Positions 26,178 to 34,742 are shown, counted from the stretch's first letter. The stretch: 64,000 bases of DNA from Ruminococcus sp. (GCA_017456845.1 JAFTIP010000002.1:57453-121452), one strand, 5' to 3'. The notes: generated from the letters alone by a model not told the origin. Program-made: numbers and translations.

Positions 26178-26829
26178 TCTTTTCTGCGGTAGCTGCTCCG
26201 TTGAGAGCAAAATAACCGGTTATGACCGCATCATCCTAAACGATAAGCACGAGTATTTGATCTCAATGTTAAAGGGTGTACAGCAAGGTTACGAATTGCC
26301 GGAAACCATAACGGAGGATCAGTACCAATATATACGAGCCAACAAGGATGCGGATCCCGTGCTCACAGGCTTTGTGGGTTTTGGGTGCAGCTTTGGTGGC
26401 AAGTGGTTTGGCGGTTACGCCAGGAATAAGGGCGGCACCAATTACGCAGCCCAAAGCAAAAGATCATTGTTAAAAGATATGGCCACGCTCGGCGGTGCAG
26501 AGTTTATTTGTGGCGATTATCGCAAAGTACCGATACCGCCCGGAGCCGTTGTGTATGCGGATCCACCGTATGCAGACACCACGGGCTATAACGGTGAGAA
26601 ATTTGACAGCAAAGAGTTTTGGCGGGCAATGCGGTTGCTTGCTGACACCGGGCACACCGTTTACATAAGTGAGCAGACCGCCCCGCCAGACTTTGTATGT
26701 GTGTGGGAAAAGCCCTTTACCCGCACCCTCGACAGAAACAAGGGCAACCAATTTAAGGTAACAGAAAAGCTGTTTACCTACATATCACCGCTTTACCAAG
26801 GAGGCATAAACAATGATACCCTTTCCTAA
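26092..26829 (+). CDS. D12-class DNA adenine methyltransferase (Dam-like)
   Basis: 245 residues. N-terminal MRYQGGKSRIATPLAQILNS, SAM-binding FVSLFCGSCSVESK and catalytic ADPPYADTTGYN (DPPY) define a phage Dam-type N6-adenine methyltransferase, likely protecting phage DNA from restriction. A G11 tract encodes Gly residues before the SAM motif. This ATG has no evident ribosome site; the better one serves the out-of-frame duplicate start 55 bases upstream, so expression as written may be poor. Confidence 0.85.
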   Translation: MRYQGGKSRIATPLAQILNSAGGGACFVSLFCGSCSVESKITGYDRIILNDKHEYLISMLKGVQQGYELPETITEDQYQYIRANKDADPVLTGFVGFGCSFGGKWFGGYARNKGGTNYAAQSKRSLLKDMATLGGAEFICGDYRKVPIPPGAVVYADPPYADTTGYNGEKFDSKEFWRAMRLLADTGHTVYISEQTAPPDFVCVWEKPFTRTLDRNKGNQFKVTEKLFTYISPLYQGGINNDTLS

Positions 26830-27361
26830 TGGAAAATACAGCGTAATATACGCAGATCCTCCGTGGCGGTATAGTGATCGCAAATGCAACGGCAACGCAG
26901 AGGACCACTACCCCACAATGAAATTGGAGGATATATGCAACTTGCCCGTAAAGGATCTTGCCGCCGATAACTGCGTGCTTTTCCTTTGGGCTACATACCC
27001 AATGCTCAAGGAGGCTTTGCAAGTAATTGAGGCCTGGGGCTTTAAGTACAAAAGCATTGGCTTTCAATGGGTAAAACTCAACCGCAGCGGTAAAGGTTAC
27101 TTTTTCGGCCTTGGTAGATGGACCAGGGGCAACACAGAGCCCTGCCTCATTGCCGTAAAGGGTAAACCGAAAAGAGCCAGCAACAGCGTAAGCCAGCTTA
27201 TTTTTGCACCTTTGCGTGCACATTCACAAAAGCCAGACATCACCCGTGATAAGATCCGGGAGCTTATGGGGGGGGAGCACTCGTTCATAGAGTTATTTGC
27301 CCGCACCTCTGCTCCGGGGTGGACCGTTTGGGGAAACGAGGTTGAGAAATTTGAAAACTAA
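26813..27361 (+). CDS. MT-A70 family N6-adenine methyltransferase
   Basis: 182 residues. VIYADPPWRYSD carries the DPPW catalytic motif; TEPCLIAVKGKPKR and C-terminal SFIELFARTSAPGWTVWGNE are typical of phage MT-A70 enzymes. It overlaps the Dam gene by 17 bases. A G8 tract (27268-27275) encodes Gly-Gly in frame. Probable anti-restriction function. Confidence 0.9.
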   Translation: MIPFPNGKYSVIYADPPWRYSDRKCNGNAEDHYPTMKLEDICNLPVKDLAADNCVLFLWATYPMLKEALQVIEAWGFKYKSIGFQWVKLNRSGKGYFFGLGRWTRGNTEPCLIAVKGKPKRASNSVSQLIFAPLRAHSQKPDITRDKIRELMGGEHSFIELFARTSAPGWTVWGNEVEKFEN

Positions 27362-27719
27362 AATATACATTGCCGGCAAGATTACCGGCGATCCGGAATA
27401 TAAAGCAAAATTTGAGGCGGCAGCCGAGGCTTACAAAAAAAAGGGTTACACCGTGCTTAACCCCTCTTGGATGCCACAGGGTATGCAACCCGCTGACTAT
27501 ATGCGTATTTGCTTTGCAATGATCGACACAGCGGATGTGGTTGCTTTTATGCCTGGGTATGAAACAAGCCCCGGTGCACAGCTTGAGCTGCAATACTGCT
27601 TATACACCGATAAGAGCGTGAGGCTCCCGGAGTGCAAGCACCCGGTGCTTATCCGTGAGGGCAACGGCCCCATAGTTTGCAACAAATGCGGCGCCACCTT
27701 TAAGGAGGTAAAGATATGA
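27351..27719 (+). CDS. DUF4406 protein (nucleoside deoxyribosyltransferase-like)
   Basis: 122 residues starting at TTG (KTKIYIAGKITGDPEYKAKF), overlapping the MT-A70 stop by 11 bases; GAGG lies 10 bases upstream. The Rossmann-like fold with VLNPSWMPQGM and DVVAFMPGYETSPGAQLELQ is the DUF4406 pattern, related to nucleoside 2-deoxyribosyltransferases. An unusual C-terminal CxxC (CNKCGATF) suggests a metal site. Role in the phage unknown; possible nucleotide metabolism. Confidence 0.8.
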   Translation: MKTKIYIAGKITGDPEYKAKFEAAAEAYKKKGYTVLNPSWMPQGMQPADYMRICFAMIDTADVVAFMPGYETSPGAQLELQYCLYTDKSVRLPECKHPVLIREGNGPIVCNKCGATFKEVKI

Positions 27720-27913
27720 CCGAGCAGGAAAAAACGGCAATGAAAGCCGTGTTATACCTTGCAGAACGCAACCCCAGGCTCCGTATGGGCGGCACTTGGG
27801 TTGAGGATGTACACAATATGGAAACCTGCCAAAGGATACACTTTGTGGAGGCGGTGCGTATTGTTGAAAATATGCTTTATGGCTCCGAAAGTGAAACGGA
27901 GGTAAAACCTTGA
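27716..27913 (+). CDS. Small phage protein, unknown
   Basis: 65 residues, no recognised domain. Start overlaps the previous stop (ATGA) and its own stop overlaps the TTG start of the C5 methyltransferase frame, so it is translationally coupled on both sides. Confidence 0.6.
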   Translation: MTEQEKTAMKAVLYLAERNPRLRMGGTWVEDVHNMETCQRIHFVEAVRIVENMLYGSESETEVKP

Positions 27914-28539
27914 AACACTACGGCGATATTATGAAAATCAACGGAGCTGCTGTGGAGCCCGTCAATGTTGTTATTGGCGGCAGCCCTTGCCAGGATCTTT
28001 CCGTTGCCGGTAAGCAAGCAGGCTTACAGGGTGAACGGTCCGGGCTCTTTATGGAGCAACTGCGTGTAATAAAAGAAATGAGGAGGGCTGACAATGCCAG
28101 AGGTAGAACAGGAAAAGACACCCGCCCAAGGTATATGGTGTGGGAAAATGTGCCCGGAGCTTTCAGCTCCAACAAAGGAGCCGATTTCAGCATCGTGCTC
28201 CAAGAAACAGCAAAAGTGGCCTGCGAACAAGCCCCCGCTGTTCCTATCCCTAAAAACGGATGGCCTCCCGCAGGATGCCTCACCGATGTGGGAGGACAAT
28301 GGAGCATTGCGTGGAGAGTTCTTGATGCACAGTTTTGGGGCGTGCCCCAAAGACGAAAACGCATCGCACTTGTCGCAGATTTTGGAGGCCTCACCGCACC
28401 CGAAATACTCTTTGAGCGCCAAGGCGTGCCTGGGTATATTACGCCGTGCGGAAAAGAGGGGCAAGGTGCTCCCGGAAATATTGAAACAAGCACTAATACA
28501 GCAAGCATCCAGGGGGGGGGCTTATTGCATACAAGGTAA
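27910..28539 (+). CDS. C5 cytosine methyltransferase, catalytic N-terminal segment (permuted type)
   Basis: 209 codons from a TTG start. GGSPCQDLSVAGKQAG is motif IV with the catalytic cysteine, PRYMVWENVPGAFSS motif VI (ENV), and WGVPQRRKRIALVADFGG motif VIII. Motif I is missing here and appears instead at the end of the third segment, so the enzyme is circularly permuted as in related phage proteins. The frame stops soon after a G9 tract (28512-28520); homologous sequence continues in the +1 frame beyond it. Confidence 0.75.
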   Translation: MKHYGDIMKINGAAVEPVNVVIGGSPCQDLSVAGKQAGLQGERSGLFMEQLRVIKEMRRADNARGRTGKDTRPRYMVWENVPGAFSSNKGADFSIVLQETAKVACEQAPAVPIPKNGWPPAGCLTDVGGQWSIAWRVLDAQFWGVPQRRKRIALVADFGGLTAPEILFERQGVPGYITPCGKEGQGAPGNIETSTNTASIQGGGLLHTR

Positions 28540-29107
28540 CTGCATCGACAGAGCCGACACCGCAGGATGCAACGGCAAAGGATGGACCGAGGGAGTAAGC
28601 TACACCCTAAACACCATTGACCGCCCCGCTGTGCTCCCTTTTGTACCCGCCCTCCTCGATAATAACCCCGTAATATTTGAGCCAGGATCCTGCACTCGTG
28701 TTGGTGGGCATATCTGGCAAGATGGTAAAGCACCAGCTTTAAGAGCCGATGCAGGCGATAACCGCCCAGCCATAGCCCTTGAGCACCACCCTATGGATAA
28801 CCGTATAACCATAGCGGAGGATGGAATTGTGCAAACCCTCAACGCCCGTATGGGTACGGGGGGGGCAATGTTCCACTCGTTATGTGCTCTACCAAAACGC
28901 CATAGGCTCCCTTTGTGCGAGGGATGCCAAAGGAATAGGCAACCAATATGTGCAGGAAAGCAAGCTCATTATACAACTGCTTTAATGTTTGAAAATTACC
29001 AATTTGCAAATTGGCGCCCAGGTTGCGGCACGCTTAAAGCAAGCGGTGGCGATTATGGAGGAGGGAGTGAGAATTTACTTGTACAAGTATCAGTATTGGA
29101 ACGGTGA
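28094..29107 (+). CDS. Overlapping alternative-frame ORF in the C5 methyltransferase gene
   Basis: 337 codons open in the +1 frame. Up to 28520 it overlaps the catalytic segment yet still looks protein-like (SQILEASPHPKYSLSAKACL, then GILRRAEKRGKVLPEILKQA). After the G9 tract it reads the methyltransferase's target-recognition region (GWTEGVSYTLNTIDRPAVLP; CGTLKASGGDYGGGSENLLV). Between about 28866 and 28982 the better match is yet another frame (YQNAIGSLCARDAKGIGNQY). It may be a real overprinted product, part of a frameshifted enzyme, or decay. Confidence 0.45.
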   Translation: MPEVEQEKTPAQGIWCGKMCPELSAPTKEPISASCSKKQQKWPANKPPLFLSLKTDGLPQDASPMWEDNGALRGEFLMHSFGACPKDENASHLSQILEASPHPKYSLSAKACLGILRRAEKRGKVLPEILKQALIQQASRGGAYCIQGNCIDRADTAGCNGKGWTEGVSYTLNTIDRPAVLPFVPALLDNNPVIFEPGSCTRVGGHIWQDGKAPALRADAGDNRPAIALEHHPMDNRITIAEDGIVQTLNARMGTGGAMFHSLCALPKRHRLPLCEGCQRNRQPICAGKQAHYTTALMFENYQFANWRPGCGTLKASGGDYGGGSENLLVQVSVLER

Positions 29108-29657
29108 GCCGGTGGTTGACACTCTCACCGCCCGTAACGCAGGGGGGGGGCAAAGGATGCCAGACAAACAAAACTTTAATTGCGTGGTAGGCTTTCACCT
29201 ACTGCAAGATCCTATAAATGAAACAGACAAAACGCCCTGCTTATCAGCAGGCAGCTCAACCGGTGAGGCAACCCTTGGCATTGCCACGGAGTACATTGTA
29301 AGGCGGCTTACACCTTTGGAGTGTGAACGCCTGCAGGGTTTTCCGGATGGCTGGACCGATATAGGCGAATACACCGACAGCAAAGGCAAAGTACATAAAG
29401 AGTGTGCAGATAGTGCACGCTACAAGGCACTTGGCAACAGCATTGCCATACCGCCGTGGACTTATGTATTACAGCGGCTTTCCGTCTGCTGTGGTACGGA
29501 GGCAACAATGGCCAGCTTATTTGATGGCATCGGCGGTTTTCCTCTTATCTGGGAACGCATTAACGGCAAAGGCTCTTGCCTTTGGGCAAGTGAAATTGAG
29601 GACTTTCCCATTGCCGTTACAAAACACCATTTTCCGGAGGAGGTACCCGATGAGTAA
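28989..29657 (+). CDS. C5 cytosine methyltransferase, C-terminal segment
   Basis: Frame with motif IX/X-like IATEYIVRRLTPLECERLQG and YKALGNSIAIPPWTYVLQRL, followed by motif I TMASLFDGIGGFPLIWERI and CLWASEIEDFPIAVTK. Motif I at the C-terminus shows the permuted order. The first ~25 codons (KITNLQIGAQ...) are probably out of the true frame; the homologous part starts near YQYWNGEPVVDTLTARN. A G9 tract (29142-29150) is in frame. At least four frame changes separate this from the N-terminal segment. Confidence 0.65.
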   Translation: MKITNLQIGAQVAARLKQAVAIMEEGVRIYLYKYQYWNGEPVVDTLTARNAGGGQRMPDKQNFNCVVGFHLLQDPINETDKTPCLSAGSSTGEATLGIATEYIVRRLTPLECERLQGFPDGWTDIGEYTDSKGKVHKECADSARYKALGNSIAIPPWTYVLQRLSVCCGTEATMASLFDGIGGFPLIWERINGKGSCLWASEIEDFPIAVTKHHFPEEVPDE

Positions 29658-29859
29658 AATACCTTACAGAAATAGTGAGGGCTACGCAGATCCCACGGCA
29701 CACGCCGCCCTGGAGCCTATTGCCCAGGAGGAGGCAGCCCTTGAAAGCAAAGTAAACTTTTTAATAAAGGTGCTCAAATTCATTGCCAATGAGGCTGGGT
29801 TTGATGTAACCAACCGCATTGAATTATGCGACAGAAAAACCGGCAGGGTTTTTAAGTAA
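29650..29859 (+). CDS. Small phage protein, unknown
   Basis: 69 residues; overlaps the methyltransferase stop by 8 bases with GGAGGAGGT upstream. Helical with LESKVNFLIKVLKFIANEAG and C-terminal LCDRKTGRVFK. No domain recognised. A C8 tract (29861-29868) follows the stop. Confidence 0.65.
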   Translation: MSKIPYRNSEGYADPTAHAALEPIAQEEAALESKVNFLIKVLKFIANEAGFDVTNRIELCDRKTGRVFK

Positions 29860-29897
29860 GCCCCCCCCGTGGGTGAGGGCGGTAAGGAGTAACCGCT

Positions 29898-32303
29898 ATG
29901 CTAAATGATAGAAAAATAACCATATCAGCCGGAGCAAGCCGCCGTGCCACCCTTTGGACCGCACAAACGCTGCTTATATCGGAGTTATGGGAAAAGCTAA
30001 AAGTGCCGGCAAGGGGCACGGAAACCCTTGCAGAATATATGAGCCTCAAAAAGGCTCAACAGGATGAGCTCAAGGATATTGGCGGCTTTATGGGCGGTAC
30101 CCTTAACGGTCCACGCCGTAAAGCAAACAATGTTACCGGGCGTGATATTATCACCCTCGACCTTGACAACATCCCCGCAGGTGGCACGGATGATGTGCTG
30201 CGGCGTGTTGAGGCTCTGGGCTGTGGGTACTGCGTATATAGCACCCGTAAGCACCAGCCGGCGGCACCCCGCCTCCGTATTCTGCTGCCTATGGATAGGA
30301 CCGTAACCGCCGATGAGTATGAGCCTATTGCACGCAAAATGGGTGAATACATCGGCCTGGAGTTTGCGGATCCCACCACTTTTGAGGTAAGCCGCCTTAT
30401 GTATTGGCCCAGCTGCTGTGCTGACAGCCAATATGTTTACCTCACTGCAGATAGGCCCCTGCTTTCAGCGGATGGCTTGCTTGCTACATACGCAGATTGG
30501 CACGATATGACCACCTGGCCCGCTTTGCCGGGGCAGCAGGCGTTTACCAAGCTGGCGGTAAAACAAGGCGATCCGGAGGGCAAAAACGGCGTTGTGGGTG
30601 CTTTCTGCCGCACCTATGACATTTACCGTGCTATGGAGGAATTGATCCCCGGCATATATGAGCCCGTTGACACAATGCCCGGCAGATACACATACATTGG
30701 AGGCTCCACCACCGGCGGTGCTGTGCTGTATGATAACGGCAAATTTTTATACAGCCACCACGCAACGGATCCCTGCTCCGGCAGGCTCGTAAACGCCTTT
30801 GACCTGGTACGCCTCCACAAGTTTGCGGATGCAGACGATGAGGCACAGGCTGGCACACCCGCAAACCGTTTGCCCTCTTACGCTGCTATGTGTGAGTTTG
30901 CCACCGGCCTTGCCGATGTTGCAGGCCTTATGGCACAGGAGCGTTACGCAAACGCTGCCAAAGACTTTGAGGGCATTGGCCCCGATAATGCCGATGATCC
31001 TGCCAACTGGATGGCCTTACTTGAAACAAGCGCCCAGACCGGTGCAATAAAAGGCACCATAAACAATGTGCTTATTATCCTGGAGCACGATCCGATGCTC
31101 AAAGGCAAGTTTGCCCTTAACCAATTTGCCAACCGTGGTGAGGTGCTGGGGGCTCTGCCTTGGGATCAGCGTACCAAACGCCGCCTGTGGGATGATAACG
31201 ATAACCAGGGCCTTTATTGGTACATTGAAAAAGTGTATAAGATCACCGGCAACGGCAAAATTGATGGTGCACTTTCCCTCCATTCCAACCGTTTTGCTTT
31301 CAATGAGGTGCAGGACTACATAAACGGCCTCAAAGGCAAATGGGATGGTGTGCCCCGCCTCGATACACTTTTCATTGACTACCTCGGCGCAAAAGATACC
31401 GCATACAACCGTGCTGTTACCCGTAAGGCTTTTGTGGCCGCCATTGCCCGTGCTATGACACCCGGCTGCAAGTATGACAATATGGTTATTTTGACCGGCC
31501 CCCAGGGCCTTGGTAAAAGTACCCTTTTGGATAAAATGAGCCGTGGCTGGTTTAATGACAGCATACGCACCTTTGAGGGTAAGGAGGCCAGCGAATTGCT
31601 CCAGGGCGTTTGGCTGGTGGAGGTTGCGGAGCTTGATGCTTTCCGTAAAACGGATATTGCCCGCATTAAACAGTTTTTGTCTTTGAAAACAGACCGCTAC
31701 CGCCCCGCCTATGGCAGAAATGTTAAAGAGCTCCCACGCTGCTGTGTGTTCTTTGGCACCTGCAATGAAACAGAGTTTTTGCAGGATCCCACCGGCAACC
31801 GCCGTTTTTGGCCCGTTGACACCGGGGAGCAAAGGGGCACCAAAAGCGTGTTTAAGGAGCTTGATGATGAGGTGGATCAACTGTGGGCCGAGGCAAGTAT
31901 GCGGTGGCAGCTTGGTGAGCCGTTGTACTTATCCGGTGCCATTGAGGAGGATGCAAAGGCCAAGCAGGAGGAACACCGTGAGGCATCCAGCCGTGAGGGC
32001 ATTGTGCGTGAGTTTATGGATCGACAGGTGCCCGATGATTGGAGCAAATGGCCTCTTGATAAGCGGCGTATGTTCTGGGCAGGCGGTGTGCAGGGCAATG
32101 TTACCCTGGTGCCCCGTGATCGTGTATGTGCCCTTGAGATATGGTGCGAGGCTTTCGGCGGCTCCATTAAGGAAATGAAAAACGCCGACACCAGGGAGCT
32201 TAATGCGATTATTTCAGCGGTAAAAGGCTGGAAAAAATCACCCGGCACCCTGCACTTTGGCCCCTATGGCACGCAAAGAGGCTTTGTGCATAAAAGCATC
32301 TAA
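29898..32303 (+). CDS. VapE-type primase/helicase
   Basis: 801 residues. The N-terminal primase-like domain (ITLDLDNIPAGGTDDVLRRV, then CVYSTRKHQPAAPRLRILLP) is followed by the virulence-associated E helicase domain: Walker A GPQGLGKST near residue 530, then VWLVEVAELDAFRKTDIARI and FFGTCNETEFLQDPTGNRRF (sensor/arginine finger region). It initiates and drives phage replication. GGTAAGGAG precedes the ATG. An iteron-rich AT block begins right at its 3' end. Confidence 0.9.
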   Translation: MLNDRKITISAGASRRATLWTAQTLLISELWEKLKVPARGTETLAEYMSLKKAQQDELKDIGGFMGGTLNGPRRKANNVTGRDIITLDLDNIPAGGTDDVLRRVEALGCGYCVYSTRKHQPAAPRLRILLPMDRTVTADEYEPIARKMGEYIGLEFADPTTFEVSRLMYWPSCCADSQYVYLTADRPLLSADGLLATYADWHDMTTWPALPGQQAFTKLAVKQGDPEGKNGVVGAFCRTYDIYRAMEELIPGIYEPVDTMPGRYTYIGGSTTGGAVLYDNGKFLYSHHATDPCSGRLVNAFDLVRLHKFADADDEAQAGTPANRLPSYAAMCEFATGLADVAGLMAQERYANAAKDFEGIGPDNADDPANWMALLETSAQTGAIKGTINNVLIILEHDPMLKGKFALNQFANRGEVLGALPWDQRTKRRLWDDNDNQGLYWYIEKVYKITGNGKIDGALSLHSNRFAFNEVQDYINGLKGKWDGVPRLDTLFIDYLGAKDTAYNRAVTRKAFVAAIARAMTPGCKYDNMVILTGPQGLGKSTLLDKMSRGWFNDSIRTFEGKEASELLQGVWLVEVAELDAFRKTDIARIKQFLSLKTDRYRPAYGRNVKELPRCCVFFGTCNETEFLQDPTGNRRFWPVDTGEQRGTKSVFKELDDEVDQLWAEASMRWQLGEPLYLSGAIEEDAKAKQEEHREASSREGIVREFMDRQVPDDWSKWPLDKRRMFWAGGVQGNVTLVPRDRVCALEIWCEAFGGSIKEMKNADTRELNAIISAVKGWKKSPGTLHFGPYGTQRGFVHKSI

Positions 32304-32560
32304 CATTTTGCTCTAACAATTTGTTTTTGGTGTAGGAATGTTAGAAAACTAAAATCTAACATTTTTACACGCAAAAACAGGGTTTTGTTTAATTGTTAGG
32401 TTATTTGTTAGACCGCAAAACCGCATAAAATAAGGCTTTTTATTGATTTTCTAACATTCTAACATTTTTTACTATTAACTATTAAAAATAGAGAGTTTGA
32501 AAGAAATAAAACCGCCTAACCCGCCTAAATGCGGGCGTATATGCGTGCGTGCGAGAAAAA
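32294..32560. repeat. AT-rich iteron block, copy 1
   Basis: About 265 bp without a gene. CTAACATT/GTTAG elements recur: a 9-bp inverted repeat AATGTTAGA...TCTAACATT (32337-32373), AATTGTTAGG, TTGTTAG, the tandem pair TTCTAACAT TCTAACATTTTTT (32448-32470), and CCGCCTAACCCGCCTAA. A diverged second copy lies at 60694-60930 with the elements in the same order. The position next to VapE suggests a replication origin with iterons; a role in packaging or transcription is also possible. Confidence 0.7.
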
Positions 32561-32581
32561 CGGAAAAGGAGGCAATTTGCG

Positions 32582-32872
32582 ATGCTTGAGAGCGATGTTG
32601 AAAAACACCTTTGCAAGAGGGTTAAAGAGGAATTACACGGCTGGGCACTTAAATTTGTAAGCCCCGGACAAAACGGCGTACCGGATCGCATTGTGTTAGT
32701 GCCAATGGGGCGCATCTACTTTGTGGAAACAAAGGCCCCTGGTAAGAAACTGCGAAAATTACAAGAGTGGGTGTGCGGGCTTATTAAGGGTTTAGGCTTT
32801 GCCGTTTTAAGGTTAGACACCAAGGATAAGGTGGATGCCTTTGTAAGGGAGGTAATGAGCAATGGAATATAA
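32582..32872 (+). CDS. VRR-NUC domain nuclease
   Basis: 96 residues. GVPDRIVLVPMGRIYFVETK contains the PD...ExK catalytic core of the VRR-NUC family (Holliday-junction resolvase-like). Starts MLESDVEKHL with AAAAGGAGG upstream. Usually paired with the SNF2-like helicase as here (11-base overlap); acts in phage recombination/replication. Confidence 0.88.
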   Translation: MLESDVEKHLCKRVKEELHGWALKFVSPGQNGVPDRIVLVPMGRIYFVETKAPGKKLRKLQEWVCGLIKGLGFAVLRLDTKDKVDAFVREVMSNGI

Positions 32873-34241
32873 ACCGCATAACTACCAGGCCTATTGCATC
32901 CAGCGTATTGTTGAGGATCCGGCGGTTGGGTTGTTTTTACGGCCTGGCCTTGGCAAAACCTCAATAACGCTTTCAGCCATAAACATATTGCGGTACTACC
33001 GCTGGAGCGTGCGTAAGGCTTTGGTTGTAGCACCCAAAAAGGTGGCAGAGGGTACCTGGAGCAAAGAGGCAAACAAATGGGATCACCTGCAACACCTCCG
33101 TGTGGTAACGGTCCTGGGGAGTGCCACCAAACGCATTAAGGCACTCAACACCCCTGCGGATGTGTATGTTATTAACCGTGAAAATATCCCCTGGCTGGTT
33201 GACTATTACAAACAGGCGTGGCCGTTTGATATGGTGGTGCTTGATGAAAGCACGAGCTTTAAGAGCAGCAAAAGCAAACGCTTTAAGGCCTTAAAGCTGG
33301 TACGCCGCTTTATGCGTAAGGTTGTGCTGCTTACCGGCACACCATCCTCCAAAGGTATTGAGGACCTTTGGGCACAGATCTATTTGCTGGATGAGGGTGC
33401 AAGGCTGGGCAAGACCATTACGCAGTACCGCCAAATGTATTTTGATTGCAATACACACGGCGGGCATTTTACAGAATATAAGGCAAAAGACGGAGCCGAG
33501 GCTGCCGTGCTTAATGCAATAAGTGATATTTGCATCAGTATGAAAGCCGAGGACTACCTGGAGCTGCCTGCGTGCATTGACCACGAGATCCCTGTTGTGC
33601 TTGATGATAAAGCCCTTAAAGCCTACAACCAATTTGAGCGTGATCTGTTGCTTGAGGTAAATGAGGAGGTTATCACGGCCATCACCGCCGGTGTACTTAC
33701 CGGCAAACTGTTACAGTTTTGTGCCGGTGCCATTTATGACAATGACAAAAACACCGTGCACCTCCACGATTGCAAACTTGATGCGTATATGGAATTGCTG
33801 GAGCAGCTTAACGGTGAGCATTGTATCACCTTTTATGGCTTTCAACACGATAAGGATCGCATCCTTGAGGCTTTGGCTAAAACCAAGCTGCGGGTGCGTG
33901 TATATAAAGACACCAACGATGAGGATGATTGGAACGCCGGCAAAATTGATGTATTGCTGGTGCATCCTGCCAGCTGTGCCTATGGCCTTAACCTGCAAGC
34001 AGGTGGCCGGCACATAGTTTGGTTTACACCAAATTGGAGCTTTGAGCTTAATGACCAAGGCAAGTGCCGTTTGTGGCGGCAGGGCTCCACCTATGATAAG
34101 GTTTTTGTGCATTACCTTGTTGTACAGGGTTGCGTTGATGAGGATGTGCTTGCAGCGGTGCAGGACCGTGAGAGCACCCACGAAAATGTGATGAATGTAC
34201 TAAAAGCACGAATTAAGAAAGTAAAGGAGGCGGCAATATGA
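32862..34241 (+). CDS. SNF2-like DEAD/DEAH helicase
   Basis: 459 residues. Walker A FLRPGLGKTSITL (about residue 25), Walker B VVLDEST, motif III KVVLLTGTPSSKGIEDLW and C-terminal half CRLWRQGSTYDKVFVHYLV (motif VI, QxxR-like). Superfamily 2 helicase/translocase standard in Firmicutes phage replication modules beside VRR-NUC. Confidence 0.9.
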   Translation: MEYKPHNYQAYCIQRIVEDPAVGLFLRPGLGKTSITLSAINILRYYRWSVRKALVVAPKKVAEGTWSKEANKWDHLQHLRVVTVLGSATKRIKALNTPADVYVINRENIPWLVDYYKQAWPFDMVVLDESTSFKSSKSKRFKALKLVRRFMRKVVLLTGTPSSKGIEDLWAQIYLLDEGARLGKTITQYRQMYFDCNTHGGHFTEYKAKDGAEAAVLNAISDICISMKAEDYLELPACIDHEIPVVLDDKALKAYNQFERDLLLEVNEEVITAITAGVLTGKLLQFCAGAIYDNDKNTVHLHDCKLDAYMELLEQLNGEHCITFYGFQHDKDRILEALAKTKLRVRVYKDTNDEDDWNAGKIDVLLVHPASCAYGLNLQAGGRHIVWFTPNWSFELNDQGKCRLWRQGSTYDKVFVHYLVVQGCVDEDVLAAVQDRESTHENVMNVLKARIKKVKEAAI

Positions 34242-34651
34242 CACTCAAGGAATTATCACAGTTATACTACCTTAACCGTGAGATCGAAATGGATAAGGAA
34301 AGGCTGGAGGCTCTGCGTGCAAGAGCATCCGCACCGGGATCCCCCAACTATGACGGGATGCCGAAAAGCCCAAGCTATGAAAACAGGCTTGAGCGTTACA
34401 TTGCCGAGATCGTTGACCTTGAGGCCATCATATCTGCAAAAATCACCCAATGCCAACACGAGCGTAACAGGCTTGAGCGTTACATTGCGGATATACCGGA
34501 CAGCAACCTGCGTATGATCTTTACCCTGCGTTTTATCAATGGGCTTTCGTGGGTGCAGCTGGCTTTTAGCATCGGCGGTGATTGTACCGCAGACGGTGCA
34601 AGGATGGCGTGCAACCGGTACATAAAGAAAACCAACGAGCAAAATAATTAA
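34238..34651 (+). CDS. DUF1492-like late transcription regulator
   Basis: 137 residues. An N-terminal coiled coil (REIEMDKERLEALRAR) precedes a C-terminal sigma-70 region 4-like helix-turn-helix (LRMIFTLRFINGLSWVQLAF). Proteins of this kind sit just before terminase genes and are thought to switch on late transcription. It overlaps the helicase stop by 4 bases. A promoter and terminator-like leader follow it, matching that role. Confidence 0.8.
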   Translation: MTLKELSQLYYLNREIEMDKERLEALRARASAPGSPNYDGMPKSPSYENRLERYIAEIVDLEAIISAKITQCQHERNRLERYIADIPDSNLRMIFTLRFINGLSWVQLAFSIGGDCTADGARMACNRYIKKTNEQNN

Positions 34652-34663
34652 AAAATTTTTGTT

Positions 34664-34692
34664 TTGTTCGTTCTGTTCGTTTCATTTATGAT
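34664..34692 (+). promoter_or_regulatory. Possible late promoter
   Basis: TTGTTC, 17-bp spacer, TATGAT, with the direct repeat TGTTCGTTC TGTTCGTTT spanning the -35 area, a candidate site for the adjacent regulator. The promoter boxes are weak, consistent with activator dependence. Confidence 0.5.
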
Positions 34693-34742
34693 AAAATATA
34701 AACTGCGGGTATTGACCGATAAGGCAATGCCTCCTTGGTGGA

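Noticed and set aside
26037-29657. Whole methyltransferase region as a restriction-modification system
   Set aside because: Three methyltransferases but no restriction endonuclease or specificity gene is visible; phage anti-restriction is the simpler reading.
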